Counted from the first letter of the stretch, positions 1 through 8,631 are shown. The stretch: 64,000 nt of DNA from Cupriavidus sp. YR651 (GCF_900101625.1 NZ_FMYZ01000009.1:124001-188000), one strand, 5' to 3'. Notes: generated from the letters alone by a model not told the origin. Numbers and translations: made by a program.

Positions 1-1
1 G

Positions 2-403
2 TCGGGCTTTGTCGGCTGGTCGTTTTCCGGCGGCGAAACCTTCCAGTACAAGGTCACGCCGATCGTTGGCTTTGTTGCCGGCAGCGCGCACGGGCCGATT
101 GCCGGCATGGAGGCCAGCCTTGCCGTGGGCAAGTTCGACTACTACATCGAAGCCGAATACCTGCCGGGAACGGGCACGACAACGCCCTATACCTATGCCT
201 GGAACGAACTGGCCTATCGTCCTGTTCCATGGCTCAGGTTCGGTTTCGTTGCCCAACGTACGCGGATCTACGGCGGCGAGCGTGAGTTTCAGCGCGGTGG
301 GTTGCTGCAACTCACCTTTGGCAAGGTCACAGGCAGCGTCTATTGGTTCAATCCAAAGTCGCAAGAGCAGGTAGTGATCGCTGCGCTGACCGTCGCGTTC
401 TAG
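2..403 (+). CDS. Outer-membrane beta-barrel-like protein, C-terminal part
   Basis: The reading frame is open from the left edge of the window, so the true start lies outside; only the last 133 residues are seen. They alternate polar and hydrophobic residues with many Tyr, Trp and Gly, and end in a terminal Phe (…LTVAF). Both are known hallmarks of outer-membrane beta-barrel proteins recognised by the BAM machinery. No family was recognised. A ribosome-binding site and the next outer-membrane-type gene follow 35 bp downstream, so the two are probably co-transcribed. Confidence is high that it is coding, moderate for the barrel assignment. Confidence 0.6.
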   Translation, partial: SGFVGWSFSGGETFQYKVTPIVGFVAGSAHGPIAGMEASLAVGKFDYYIEAEYLPGTGTTTPYTYAWNELAYRPVPWLRFGFVAQRTRIYGGEREFQRGGLLQLTFGKVTGSVYWFNPKSQEQVVIAALTVAF

Positions 404-438
404 CGGGATCGAGGCGGAATCGCCAGGAGGAGACATAG

Positions 439-1371
439 ATGCCAGGGTGGGACAGGCCCGCCGTGCTCGCCCTGTGGCTCCGACGGCTTTTGCCCTGCCT
501 GGGCGCGCTCGTCAACGGCTGCATGGCCCAGGAGCTTGAGCCGCGCGCCTATTCGGCGGCGCCGATTGGCACGCATTTCCTGCTGGCAACGTACGCAAGG
601 CTCGGTGGCGATGTACTGACCGACCCTTCCCTGCCAATTACGGACGTCAACGCGAAGATCGACATTTTTGCGTTGGGCTATCTGCAGGTGTTCGACCTGC
701 TTGGCCGCACGGCTTCCGTTGGCGTCGTGCTGCCCTACTCGCGCGCCAACGTCACGGGGAACGTGTTCGACGCGCCGAACAGCGTCTATCGTGCCGGCGT
801 CGGCGACGCCTATCTGCGTCTTGCGGTGAATCTGCTGGGCGGCGCCGCAAAGACACCCGCCGAGTTCGCGAGGCATCCGCCAGTCTCCACGCTGGGGGCA
901 AGCCTCACGGTGGTCGCGCCGAGCGGGCAATACCACGCGGACAGACTCATCAACATCGGCGCAAACCGTTGGGCCTTCAAGCCGGAACTTGGCGTTTCGG
1001 TGCCGTTTGGTAACAACTGGTTCGCCGAAAGTTCGTTTGGCGTGTGGTTTTTTACCGCCAACGACGAATTCCTGGGCAGCAGGCAACGTCAGCAGAGCCC
1101 GATAGCGGTGGTGCAACTGCATGGTGGATACCAGTTCCGGCCCGGCCTGTGGCTCGCCGCCGACGCAGGCTTCTACAGCGGAGGCAATACCACGGTGGAC
1201 GGCGTCCGCAACGACGATCGCCGCACCAATACGCGGTATGGGCTGACGTTATCGGTACCCCTCGTGGCGAACTGGTCCGGCAAGATCGGGGTATCCAAAG
1301 GCTGGATCACGCGCGCCGGCGGCGACTACAAGGCGATCACGCTAACGGTGCAGTATCGCTGGAATGACTGA
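439..1371 (+). CDS. Outer-membrane transporter-like protein, MetA-pathway (phenol degradation) family
   Basis: A 310-residue protein with a hydrophobic N-terminus that looks like a signal peptide (about residues 8-31, ending near CMAQ). The body consists of amphipathic strands ('YARLGGDVL', 'VGVVLPYSRAN', 'YQFRPGLWLAADAGFYSGG', 'LTLSVPLVANWSGKIG') ending in 'TVQYRWND'. This matches my memory of the Phenol_MetA_deg family of putative outer-membrane channels, whose members often sit beside catabolic genes but rarely have proven substrates. An AGGAGG sequence sits 8-9 bases before the chosen ATG, which supports the start. It follows another barrel-like gene in the same direction. The substrate cannot be told from sequence. 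Confidence 0.75.
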   Translation: MPGWDRPAVLALWLRRLLPCLGALVNGCMAQELEPRAYSAAPIGTHFLLATYARLGGDVLTDPSLPITDVNAKIDIFALGYLQVFDLLGRTASVGVVLPYSRANVTGNVFDAPNSVYRAGVGDAYLRLAVNLLGGAAKTPAEFARHPPVSTLGASLTVVAPSGQYHADRLINIGANRWAFKPELGVSVPFGNNWFAESSFGVWFFTANDEFLGSRQRQQSPIAVVQLHGGYQFRPGLWLAADAGFYSGGNTTVDGVRNDDRRTNTRYGLTLSVPLVANWSGKIGVSKGWITRAGGDYKAITLTVQYRWND

Positions 1372-1612
1372 CCGCCAATCCTGGTCGCTTCGCGCACATG
1401 GCGTTCTGCCAATATCGGCACTGGCAAGTTCCGTGATCGCGCAGTCCCTTTTGGCTGTGTCTGGGCAAGGTGAAGTGCGCCTGTGCGAGTCAACCGCGGT
1501 TGGCGCTTTCCCCTAGTGTCCCGGAATGCAAAGAATCTGTCCCACCAGGTCAAATCATTTGGCAACAAGCTCCCATACTGGAAAGCACGTTTACCCGTGT
1601 CGAGGCGTTGCC

Positions 1613-1798
1613 ATGATTGCTGTTGGTGTGTGGATTGTTTGCTCCTTTCTGGTCGGCCTGATGGCTCATACGCTGGGGCGCTTCGGTACCGGCTGGGTGA
1701 TCTTCTCGATGATGTTTTCCCCATCCCTCGGCCTGCTTCTGGTGGCCATTCTCGACAAGAAAACGCCGAGACTGCGCACGGCCTCCGCGCTGCACTGA
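1613..1798 (+). CDS. Small two-helix membrane protein, hypothetical
   Basis: A 61-residue frame begins at an ATG preceded by GAGG about 8 bases upstream. It encodes two hydrophobic segments (about residues 3-22 and 29-46) separated by a short polar turn, then a basic tail ('LDKKTPRLRTA'). That is the layout of a small inner-membrane hairpin protein. The frame is open further upstream (to 1526), but the upstream residues are not hydrophobic and lack a ribosome-binding site. No family recognised. It stands alone, with the convergent HD gene 65 bp downstream. Confidence 0.5.
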   Translation: MIAVGVWIVCSFLVGLMAHTLGRFGTGWVIFSMMFSPSLGLLLVAILDKKTPRLRTASALH

Positions 1799-1863
1799 AT
1801 CGGCGGGAAATGCCGGGCGGCCTTGGCCGCCGAGCTGACACCCACTCTTCGAAGACCAGCCTT

Positions 1864-2451
1864 CTAGGCCGGTGGATCGCTGAAGTGTTGTTGCACGAGC
1901 CTGGCGGCCGCCTGCCAGAGGGCTGGTGCGCCACGCTGTATGGTCGGCCCGTAACGTGCAAAGACCTGCTCCTCATTGACCGCATGCGCGGTCCAGGTAC
2001 CACCGTCCGTTGCGACGTTATGGAGTAGTGGCTGGAAGCGGTCCAACGCTTTGGCGAACTTCGCGTCGTCGCTCTCCGCCGCCTCGAATTCAGACCAAAG
2101 ATCGCGAAACTCGGTGGCCTGCGCATCCGGCAGCAAGGAAAAGATCCGCTCCGCCGCCAGTTGCTCCCGCTCCGCCTGGCCGGCATGCATCGACGGATCA
2201 TGGAACGGCGTATCGCCGGCATCGATCTCCACGATATCGTGGAGAAGAAGCATCTTCACCACACGGACTACATCGATCGGCGCTGCCGCATGCTCTGACA
2301 GTACGAGCGCATACATGGCGAGATGCCAGGAATGTTCGGCACTATTTTCTCGACGCGACCGATCGATAAGCGGCGACATTCGTACGACGCTCTTTAGCCG
2401 ATCAATCTCTCGAAGGAAGGTGAGCTGGCGCTCCAGGTGGGAAAGGTTCAC
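1864..2451 (-). CDS. HD-domain phosphohydrolase, YfbR/HDDC2-like
   Basis: A 195-residue cytosolic protein with the HD metal-binding signature: His40 in 'SAEHSWH', the His71-Asp72 doublet in 'LLLHDIVEIDAGD', and a downstream Asp in 'LDRFQPLLHN'. The spacing and the 'ENSAEHSWH' motif fit the HD_3 group, which includes the 5'-deoxynucleotidase YfbR and human HDDC2, enzymes that dephosphorylate deoxynucleoside monophosphates. Activity here is inferred from the family. The length is typical (190-200). It appears monocistronic. Confidence 0.82.
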   Translation of the reverse strand: MNLSHLERQLTFLREIDRLKSVVRMSPLIDRSRRENSAEHSWHLAMYALVLSEHAAAPIDVVRVVKMLLLHDIVEIDAGDTPFHDPSMHAGQAEREQLAAERIFSLLPDAQATEFRDLWSEFEAAESDDAKFAKALDRFQPLLHNVATDGGTWTAHAVNEEQVFARYGPTIQRGAPALWQAAARLVQQHFSDPPA

Positions 2452-2751
2452 GGTGAAAACAATAAATTCGGGATCACCGGAAGAAGTCTAGCAGCGCACC
2501 ATGCGCCAAGTACCAAGTCCCCATGGGCGTCGATTTCCTGCATGGTTCGCGCCTCGCTCGCAGCGAGCGCCGAGGTAACTTCGCCGGGGTGATCGCCGGC
2601 AATGAACCCGACCAGCACTCCGCTTACCCCCGGGTCTCTATCGACAATGCCTTGCCGGACCTTGAGCCAGCAAGATTGCATTGCCAGTACTAACGCCAGT
2701 TCCGTCACGGCCGCGACCGTGTAAACTCCACTTTTTTTTCATCCTGGCGAC
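2452..2751 (+). other. Intergenic region with no supported gene
   Basis: About 300 bases separate the HD phosphohydrolase (minus strand) and the DUF3348 gene (plus strand), so promoters for both should lie here. An 86-codon minus-strand frame (2448-2708) overlaps the start of the HD gene by a few bases but has no recognisable domain, signal or ribosome-binding site, and I do not call it. An eight-T tract just before 2752 is the only other notable feature. Confidence 0.4.
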
Positions 2752-3492
2752 ATGACGCAAGTGCCACAGCGCACGGGTTTCAGCGGCCCGAAACTGCTAC
2801 GCCTGCTGGCCAGCCTGACCGACGCCGGGGCCTCCGGCGCCGCGCCACCGCTTTCCGCCGTGATGAGCCGGTGGCTTGGCTGGACCGACGCCATCGCGCT
2901 ATCGGCCGCGCTCAACGGCAGTCCGCCGGAAGTGCCGTCCGGGGCACCGGCGCGTGCGGGTAGCAGCGGGAATGTTGGCGGGGGGATTGGCGCGAGTATT
3001 GGCGCGGGTATTGGCGCGAGTATTGGTGATTCGGCCGGCACCCACGTGCGCGCCATGCTGACCGCCGCGATCACCGGGCAAGGCACGTCATCCGACAGCC
3101 GCCGCCGCATGCCGGCGCGCCCGGCCACGCCCGATGCGGCCGAGACCGACTTCGCCGTCCATCGCCAGCGCTACATCGCGCTGCAGCAGCAGATGGAGCG
3201 CGAGATCGCCGGCCTGCGCGGGCGGCTGCGGACGGCACTGGCGTCGCGCACGCCGCAGGCGGCCCGGCTGGCCATGCTGGATACCGTCATGGAGCAGGTG
3301 CTCGGCACGCGCGAACAGGCCGTGCTTGCCGCGGTGCCGGGGATGCTGGAGCCGCATTTCACACGGCTGCGCGATGCAGAGGGCGCGTGGCTCAACGTAT
3401 TTCGCAGGGACATGCAGAGCGTGCTGCTGGCCGAACTGGAGATCCGGTTCCAGCCGGTGGACGCCCTGCTCGCCGCCCTGCGCGAAAGCTGA
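2752..3492 (+). CDS. DUF3348 family protein, first gene of the stator-like operon
   Basis: A 246-residue soluble protein. An N-terminal helical part (1-60) is followed by a low-complexity Gly/Ala/Ser/Ile stretch (about 76-94), where a 12-bp unit repeats as GASIGAGIGASIG, and a C-terminal helical domain (about 130-246) containing 'RQRYIALQQQMEREIAGLR' and 'MLDTVMEQVLGTREQ'. I recognise the C-terminal part as DUF3348, which in Burkholderia and Xanthomonas relatives sits beside DUF802 and DUF2894 genes; the function is unknown. The next gene starts 9 bases after its stop, so the two are very likely translated from one message. No signal peptide or membrane segment is seen, so a cytoplasmic partner of the stator proteins is the simplest reading. 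Confidence 0.75.
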   Translation: MTQVPQRTGFSGPKLLRLLASLTDAGASGAAPPLSAVMSRWLGWTDAIALSAALNGSPPEVPSGAPARAGSSGNVGGGIGASIGAGIGASIGDSAGTHVRAMLTAAITGQGTSSDSRRRMPARPATPDAAETDFAVHRQRYIALQQQMEREIAGLRGRLRTALASRTPQAARLAMLDTVMEQVLGTREQAVLAAVPGMLEPHFTRLRDAEGAWLNVFRRDMQSVLLAELEIRFQPVDALLAALRES

Positions 3493-3501
3493 CCGATCGA
3501 C

Positions 3502-6126
3502 ATGAACAAACACCTCACACCACTCGTTGTATTCCTCGCGGGCCTCGCCGTCGTCGGCTGGGTCGGCGCCGGCTACGCGGGCACGAATGCGCTGGCGCTG
3601 GCCGTCACGCTGCTCATCGGCGGCTTCTACGTGGGCGGCGCGTTCGAACTGCACCGCTATCGGGAGGCCACCCCCACGCTGACCGCCGCGGTTGCCGACC
3701 TTACCGCGCCGCCGACAAGCCTCGGCGCGTGGCTCGACCGTCTGCACCCCAGCCTGCGCACCGCCGTGCGCCTGCGCGTGGAAGGCGAGCGCGTGGCGCT
3801 GCCCGGCCCGGCGATGACGCCGTACCTGGTCGGCCTGCTGGTGCTGCTGGGCATGCTCGGCACCTTCCTCGGCATGGTGGGCACACTGCGCACCACCGGC
3901 GTGGCGCTGGAAAGTGCCGCCGACCTGCAAGCCATCCGCGCGTCGCTGGCCGCGCCGGTCAAGGGCCTTGGCTTCGCGTTCGGCACGTCGGTGGCGGGCG
4001 TGGCCACCTCGGCCATGCTTGGGCTGCTCTCGACGCTCGCCCGCCGCGAGCGCGTGCAGGCGGCGCAGTTGCTGGACGAGCGCATCGCCACCACGCTGCG
4101 CCCGCATTCCCGCCATCACCAACACGACACGGTGTTCGCGTTGCTGCAACGGCAGACCGAACTGATGCCCACGCTGGTGGATCGACTGGAAACCATGGCC
4201 GCGGCGATGGCCCGCCAGAGCGAAGCGCTCGGCGAGCGCCTGTCGGCCAGCCAGGACGCCTTTCACGCGCGCACCGACGTCGCCTACGCGCGGCTGGCCG
4301 ATACCGTCGGACAGTCGCTGAAGGCGGGCATCGCCGACAGCGCCCGCGCCGCCAGCGCGGCGATCCAGCCCGCCGTGGACACCACGATGGCCGGCCTCGC
4401 CCACGAAGCGGCCAGCATGCGCGAGACCGTCACGCAGACCGTGCAGCAGCATCTGGACGGCCTCTCCACCCGCTTTGACGCCACCACCGCCGCCGTGGCC
4501 GACACCTGGCGCCATGCGCTCGCCGAACACCAGCAGGCGAACGCCGCCCTCACGTCGGACCTGCGCGCATCGCTCGACGGTTTCGGCGAAACCTTCGCGC
4601 AACGCTCGGTGGCGCTGGTCGACGGCATCGGCACCCGTCTCGACACGGCGGCCACCGGCGCGGCCCGGACGTGGGACGCCGCGCTGTCGCGCCTCGAACA
4701 CACGGGCGAATCGCTCGCCAGCGCCAACCGCCAGGCGATGACCGACGCCTCGGCCGCCTTCGCGCAGCACGCCGCTGCCCATGCGGAGCACGCCACCACC
4801 TTCGCCGGCACGGTCAGCCAATCGCACGCCGACCTGCAATCGCAACTGGCCGCGCAGGAGACGGCCCGCCAGACGGCACTCGCCGCGCGCGATGAGACGC
4901 GCCTCGCTGCCTGGCGTGACACGCTGGCAGCCATGGCCGCCACGATGCGCGACGAATGGCAACAGGCAAGCGCGCAAGCCGCTGCGCACCAGCAGGATGT
5001 CCGCGACGCACTGTCGCAAAGCGCGCGCGATATCGCCACGCACGCGCAAGCCCACGCCACCGGCACGCTTGCCGAGATCGACCGCCTGCTGCAGGCCGCG
5101 ACCACGCTGCAAGCGGAACTCGCCTCGCGCGACGAACAGCGCCTGACTGCCTGGCGCGACACGCTGGCCAACCTGGCCGCCACGATGCGCGACGAATGGC
5201 AGCAGGCGAGCGCGCAGTCGGCCGCCCACCAGCAGGATGTCCGCGACGCCCTGTCGCAAAGCGCGCGCGATATCGCCACGCACGCGCAAGCCCACGCCAC
5301 CGGCACGCTTGCCGAGATCGACCGCCTGCTGCAGGCCGCGACCACGCTGCAAGCGGAACTCGCTTCGCGCGACGAGCAACGCCTCGCCGCCTGGCGCGAC
5401 ACGCTGGCCAAGATGGCCGCCACGATGCGCGACGAATGGCAACAGGCGAGCACGCAGTCCGCCGACCACCAGCGGGAGATCCGCGACGCCCTCTCCCGGA
5501 CCGCCCGCGACATCGCCACGCACACGCAGGAGCAGGCCAGCGGCACCATCGCCGAGGTCGCCCGCCTCGCCCAGATCGCGACCGAGGCGCCCAAGGCCGC
5601 CGCCGACGTCATCGCCGAGCTGCGCCAGAAGCTCACCGACGGCATGGCGCGCGACAACGCGATGCTGGAGGAGCGCGGCCGCCTACTGGAGACCCTTGGC
5701 ACCCTGCTTGATGCCGTGAACCACGCCTCCACCGAGCAGCGCACGGCGGTGGACGGGCTCGTCACGACCACGGCGGACCTGCTGGAGCGCGTCGGCACGC
5801 GCTTCACCGAGCAAGTGGCGCAGGAGACGGGCAAGCTGGACGGCATCGCGGCGCAAGTCACGGGCGGCGCCGTCGAGGTGGCAAGCCTGGGCGAAGCATT
5901 CGGCATGGCAGTGCAGATGTTCAGCGCGTCGAACGACAAGCTGGCGGAGCACCTCGCCCGCATCGAGGCCGCGCTCGACAAGTCGATGGCGCGCAGCGAC
6001 GAGCAGTTGGCCTACTACGTGGCGCAGGCCCGCGAGGTGGTCGACCTGAGCATGCTGTCGCAGAAGCAGATCCTGGAGAACCTGCAGCAGTTTTCCGCGC
6101 AGCAAGCTGGCGCCGAGGCGGCATGA
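3502..6126 (+). CDS. DUF802 protein: MotA/TolQ/ExbB-like membrane subunit with long helical tail
   Basis: An 874-residue protein. Four hydrophobic helices lie at about 5-22, 29-50, 105-127 and 155-180. The last pair has the look of a MotA/TolQ/ExbB proton channel ('LLGMLGTFLGMVGTLRTTG' then 'GLGFAFGTSVAGVATSAML'). The remaining 690 residues are Ala/Gln/Glu/Arg-rich and almost wholly helical, with three 80-residue repeats at about 454-693 (DUF802-type). This tail should project far into the cytoplasm, as in the Zorya motor subunit ZorA, although I see no homology to ZorA beyond the channel fold. Its stop overlaps the start of the OmpA/MotB-like partner (ATGA). The family is known only as a domain of unknown function; the stator reading is inference from fold and gene order. 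Confidence 0.8.
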   Translation: MNKHLTPLVVFLAGLAVVGWVGAGYAGTNALALAVTLLIGGFYVGGAFELHRYREATPTLTAAVADLTAPPTSLGAWLDRLHPSLRTAVRLRVEGERVALPGPAMTPYLVGLLVLLGMLGTFLGMVGTLRTTGVALESAADLQAIRASLAAPVKGLGFAFGTSVAGVATSAMLGLLSTLARRERVQAAQLLDERIATTLRPHSRHHQHDTVFALLQRQTELMPTLVDRLETMAAAMARQSEALGERLSASQDAFHARTDVAYARLADTVGQSLKAGIADSARAASAAIQPAVDTTMAGLAHEAASMRETVTQTVQQHLDGLSTRFDATTAAVADTWRHALAEHQQANAALTSDLRASLDGFGETFAQRSVALVDGIGTRLDTAATGAARTWDAALSRLEHTGESLASANRQAMTDASAAFAQHAAAHAEHATTFAGTVSQSHADLQSQLAAQETARQTALAARDETRLAAWRDTLAAMAATMRDEWQQASAQAAAHQQDVRDALSQSARDIATHAQAHATGTLAEIDRLLQAATTLQAELASRDEQRLTAWRDTLANLAATMRDEWQQASAQSAAHQQDVRDALSQSARDIATHAQAHATGTLAEIDRLLQAATTLQAELASRDEQRLAAWRDTLAKMAATMRDEWQQASTQSADHQREIRDALSRTARDIATHTQEQASGTIAEVARLAQIATEAPKAAADVIAELRQKLTDGMARDNAMLEERGRLLETLGTLLDAVNHASTEQRTAVDGLVTTTADLLERVGTRFTEQVAQETGKLDGIAAQVTGGAVEVASLGEAFGMAVQMFSASNDKLAEHLARIEAALDKSMARSDEQLAYYVAQAREVVDLSMLSQKQILENLQQFSAQQAGAEAA
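4861..5580 (+). repeat. Three in-frame 240-bp direct repeats in the DUF802 gene
   Basis: Units at 4861-5100, 5101-5340 and 5341-5580 each encode 80 residues containing 'AAWRDTLA', 'ATMRDEWQQAS' and 'RDIATHAQ'. Positions 5011-5123 and 5251-5363 are identical over 113 bases, whereas the third unit has drifted more. The period is an exact multiple of three, so gain or loss of a unit would lengthen or shorten the helical tail without breaking the frame. Confidence 0.9.
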
Positions 6127-6788
6127 CGGACGATTTCGACGCCGGCGTGGAGCCGACCGTCCCGGCCTGGGCGGTGTTCGGCGACCTGATGTCGGTCATG
6201 CTGGGGGCCTTCGTGCTGGTGCTGCTGGGCGTGATCGGCGTGCAGATGGAACTGTCGGCCCGGCTGGAGAACGAGGTCAAGCAGCGGCAGGAGGAACTGA
6301 AGCGGCGCCAGACGCTGGAGCAGGCGCTGGCCGGGCCGCTGGCGGCCGGCCGGGTCACGCTCAAGGACGGGCGCATCGGCATCAGCGGCAACGTGCTGTT
6401 CGCCCTGAACTCCGACCAGTTGCAGCCGGAGGGCCGCGCACTGCTCAAGAGCCTTGCCGCGCCGCTATCAGCGTATCTCGGGGCGCGCGACGAGATCCTG
6501 ATGGTGAGCGGCTTCACCGACGACCAGCAGGTCAAGGAGGGCAACCGGCGGTTTGCCGACAACCTGGAACTGTCGGCCCAGCGCGCGCTGACCGTGACCC
6601 GCACGCTGATCGACTCGGGCGTACCCCCTTCTTCGGTCTTCTCGGCAGCGTTCGGCTCGCAGCAGCCGGTGGCGCCGAATGCGACGGAGGAAAGCCGGGC
6701 GAAGAACCGGCGCGTGGAAATCGCGCCAGTGCCGAGAGTGTCGGCCGGGGCCGGGTCCGCAGTCGGGGCCACCAAACCCAATGCATAG
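6123..6788 (+). CDS. MotB/OmpA-like stator subunit
   Basis: A 221-residue protein. One transmembrane helix (about 20-43) is preceded by an Asp (Asp21, in 'WAVFGDLMSVMLGAF'), matching the position of the proton-carrying Asp of MotB in its 'DFMTAMM' motif. A short coiled linker (44-66) follows, then an OmpA-type peptidoglycan-binding domain (about 75-200) with 'VSGFTDDQ' and the signature 'NRRVEI'. Known MotB, TolR and ZorB proteins pair with MotA, TolQ and ZorA channel subunits in this way. The ATG overlaps the DUF802 stop by four bases, and its own stop overlaps the next gene, so expression is translationally coupled. It should sit in the inner membrane with its C-domain gripping peptidoglycan. 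Confidence 0.85.
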   Translation: MTDDFDAGVEPTVPAWAVFGDLMSVMLGAFVLVLLGVIGVQMELSARLENEVKQRQEELKRRQTLEQALAGPLAAGRVTLKDGRIGISGNVLFALNSDQLQPEGRALLKSLAAPLSAYLGARDEILMVSGFTDDQQVKEGNRRFADNLELSAQRALTVTRTLIDSGVPPSSVFSAAFGSQQPVAPNATEESRAKNRRVEIAPVPRVSAGAGSAVGATKPNA

Positions 6789-7500
6789 CGACGGCCCGCG
6801 CGATCCCCGCGCCTTGCTCGACGGCTGGCGTGACAGCGGCGCCGACCGCGCGGACCCGGTCCGCTTTCGCTTCATCGAAGCGCTGGCGCGGCGCGCCTCC
6901 GGCTATCAAGGCGAGGCGGGACGGCTGCTGGAGAAGCGGGTGGCCGGACTGGTCGCGGAGTATGGCGAAGTGCTGGCACGCGCCTCGGGCGAGGTGGAAC
7001 TATCCGGGGAGGTGCCCGAGACACCGCCCCGGATACCGCCGCAATGGCCCGGCGCCCTCGCCGACCTTGCCGCACTCAGGGAACGCCTCGGCCGGCGCGC
7101 GCACCCGTCCGCCGTCCCCTCGACCCGAGCACCCACCGTGCCTGCCGCGCTCGCCGCCCCCACCCCGCACCGTGCCCACCACGCCGAACCAGAACTCGCC
7201 GACTACTTCCGCGACACCTGGGCGCGCGTCAGCGTCGACCGGCAGTTGCGCCAATCGCAGGCCGGCGTGCCGGAAAACGCCGGGCCGCTGAACACGAACC
7301 ATCTGGTGCATCGCTCACTGTCGCTGATGCGCGAGGTGTCGCCCGGCTACCTGGAGCAGTTCCTGTCGTATGTCGATGCGCTGTCGTGGCTGGAGGGCAT
7401 GCACGCCATTTCGCTGGTGCCCGACCGCGAAGCACCCCGCGCACAGCCGCCGCGCAAGGCGCGCGCCAAACCCGGCAAGACGGGAGGCGGCACCCTGTGA
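6781..7500 (+). CDS. DUF2894 family protein, last gene of the stator-like operon
   Basis: A 239-residue soluble protein. The ATG chosen at 6781 overlaps the previous stop by eight bases; the longer frame upstream is arginine-rich shadow of the OmpA gene. The N-terminal half is helical ('DGWRDSGADRADPVRFRFIEAL'-like segment at 12-33), the middle is proline-rich, and the conserved C-terminal part (about 140-210) contains 'ELADYFRDTWARV', 'LNTNHLVHRSLSLMREVSP' and 'FLSYVDALSWLEGM'. This matches my memory of DUF2894, seen next to DUF802 and OmpA genes in beta- and gammaproteobacteria. It ends in a basic tail. No function is known. It closes the four-gene unit, and the next gene is convergent. Confidence 0.75.
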   Translation: MHSDGPRDPRALLDGWRDSGADRADPVRFRFIEALARRASGYQGEAGRLLEKRVAGLVAEYGEVLARASGEVELSGEVPETPPRIPPQWPGALADLAALRERLGRRAHPSAVPSTRAPTVPAALAAPTPHRAHHAEPELADYFRDTWARVSVDRQLRQSQAGVPENAGPLNTNHLVHRSLSLMREVSPGYLEQFLSYVDALSWLEGMHAISLVPDREAPRAQPPRKARAKPGKTGGGTL

Positions 7501-7533
7501 AAAGCCGGCGTTCGGGGCACTGCCTGCCTGCGG

Positions 7534-8439
7534 TCACCTGTCCGCTTGCAGGAAGAACTCGACGCACTCGTCACTGGCGCCCACGGCTTCGCCGAATGTG
7601 AGCCAGCCGTGGCTCCTGAGCGTGATTTCGTCGCGACGCAGGATAAACGCCTCTTCACCGTCGATGCGGACATGGGTGCCGTTCGAGCTTCTGTCGATCA
7701 GCACATACCGCCCCGCACGCGGTTCCACCACCGCCTGGAAGCGCGATGCCCGCCGGTCTGATACGACGATGGTCATGCTGCCGTCGCGCCCCACGGTCAC
7801 CGGCGCCGACTCCGCGCTCATTTCCAGTAGCGTGTCGCGATAGCGGAGCGTAAGGAACGACGCAACGAGTTGCGAGTTCACTTCGGCGACCAGCGTCAGG
7901 TCGGTGCCCTCCTGCCATATCGCTTCAAACAGTTCCACAGGCTGATCCCGTCCGCGTACCTTGATCGGGTAGAGACAGCGCGTCCTCTGCCGCAGACTGG
8001 CGGACAGGCGCTCCACCGTATCCTTGCTGGTGATGATCTGCCCCCGCGACGCCAGTGCCGTGAGGCGGGCAGCGAGGTTCACGGTATCGCCGAACACATC
8101 GCCGGATGTGTCCAACAGGACCGGGCCGTGGTGGATGCCGATATGGACCGACATGGGCACGCCCGATACCGGCGCCAGTTCCGACACGGCAAGCTGCATG
8201 TCGAGCGCGGCCAGCATCGCCGTTTCGGCCGACGGAAACAGCACCATGATCTCGTCGCCGATGGTCTTGACGATCCGGCCATGCGAAGCGGCGGCACAGG
8301 ACGTCATCGCACGGATACATCGCCCGATGGCCGCCAGGGCCGCCTCATTGCCTGCCATCTCGTACAGGCGCGTGCTGCCGCTGACATCCGCGAACATCAC
8401 CGCCCCACCCGACGCGTCGTTTAGCGATTCCCGGTCCAT
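7534..8439 (-). CDS. Class III nucleotide cyclase with C-terminal FHA domain
   Basis: A 301-residue protein. The cyclase catalytic domain (about 11-175) has both metal-binding Asp residues (Asp18 in 'FADVSGS', Asp62 in 'GDEIMVLF'), a Lys before the second ('VKTIGDE'), and 'FGDTVNLAARL' with the adenine-selecting Asp and the transition-state Asn and Arg. Cyclic AMP production is therefore likely. An FHA fold follows (about 215-290; 'VGRDGS', 'DRSSNGTHV'), a phosphothreonine-reading module, which suggests control by a Ser/Thr kinase. The start was set at the ATG at 8439, because upstream codons overlap the divergent regulatory gap and encode arginine-rich sequence. It converges on DUF2894 with 33 bp between. 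Confidence 0.85.
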   Translation of the reverse strand: MDRESLNDASGGAVMFADVSGSTRLYEMAGNEAALAAIGRCIRAMTSCAAASHGRIVKTIGDEIMVLFPSAETAMLAALDMQLAVSELAPVSGVPMSVHIGIHHGPVLLDTSGDVFGDTVNLAARLTALASRGQIITSKDTVERLSASLRQRTRCLYPIKVRGRDQPVELFEAIWQEGTDLTLVAEVNSQLVASFLTLRYRDTLLEMSAESAPVTVGRDGSMTIVVSDRRASRFQAVVEPRAGRYVLIDRSSNGTHVRIDGEEAFILRRDEITLRSHGWLTFGEAVGASDECVEFFLQADR

Positions 8440-8631
8440 ATGCCTCGCAATCCACGCGGCCACGCTGCGCCCTGGCCGATCGGATCGTCGCCCCAATCCA
8501 TGCGCTCTCTCAGGGAATTCTGGCACCGCCACCCACGTTGCTCAACCAGAAAGCGTTCTGTCTTCCCTGTCTTGCTAGCCGCCCCGATCACGCGTCTAAT
8601 GATCCGATGCGGGAAGCGGGTGGGAGGCGAC

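Noticed and set aside
2448-2708. An 86-codon minus-strand frame between the HD and DUF3348 genes
   Set aside because: No family, signal or ribosome-binding site, and it overlaps the HD gene start.
3088-5523. An 811-codon open frame on the minus strand opposite the DUF802 gene
   Set aside because: It mirrors the repeats of the DUF802 gene, is rich in Arg/Gly/His and has no domain. It is a by-product of high GC in the opposite strand's third codon positions.
4861-5580. Regular repeats considered as a CRISPR-like array
   Set aside because: Units are 240 bp, contiguous and in frame with a coding sequence, with no spacers.
2752-7500. Stator-like unit considered as a standard Zorya system
   Set aside because: The motor-like pair fits in outline, but no ZorC, ZorD helicase or ZorE nuclease is present and the flanking proteins are DUF3348 and DUF2894.
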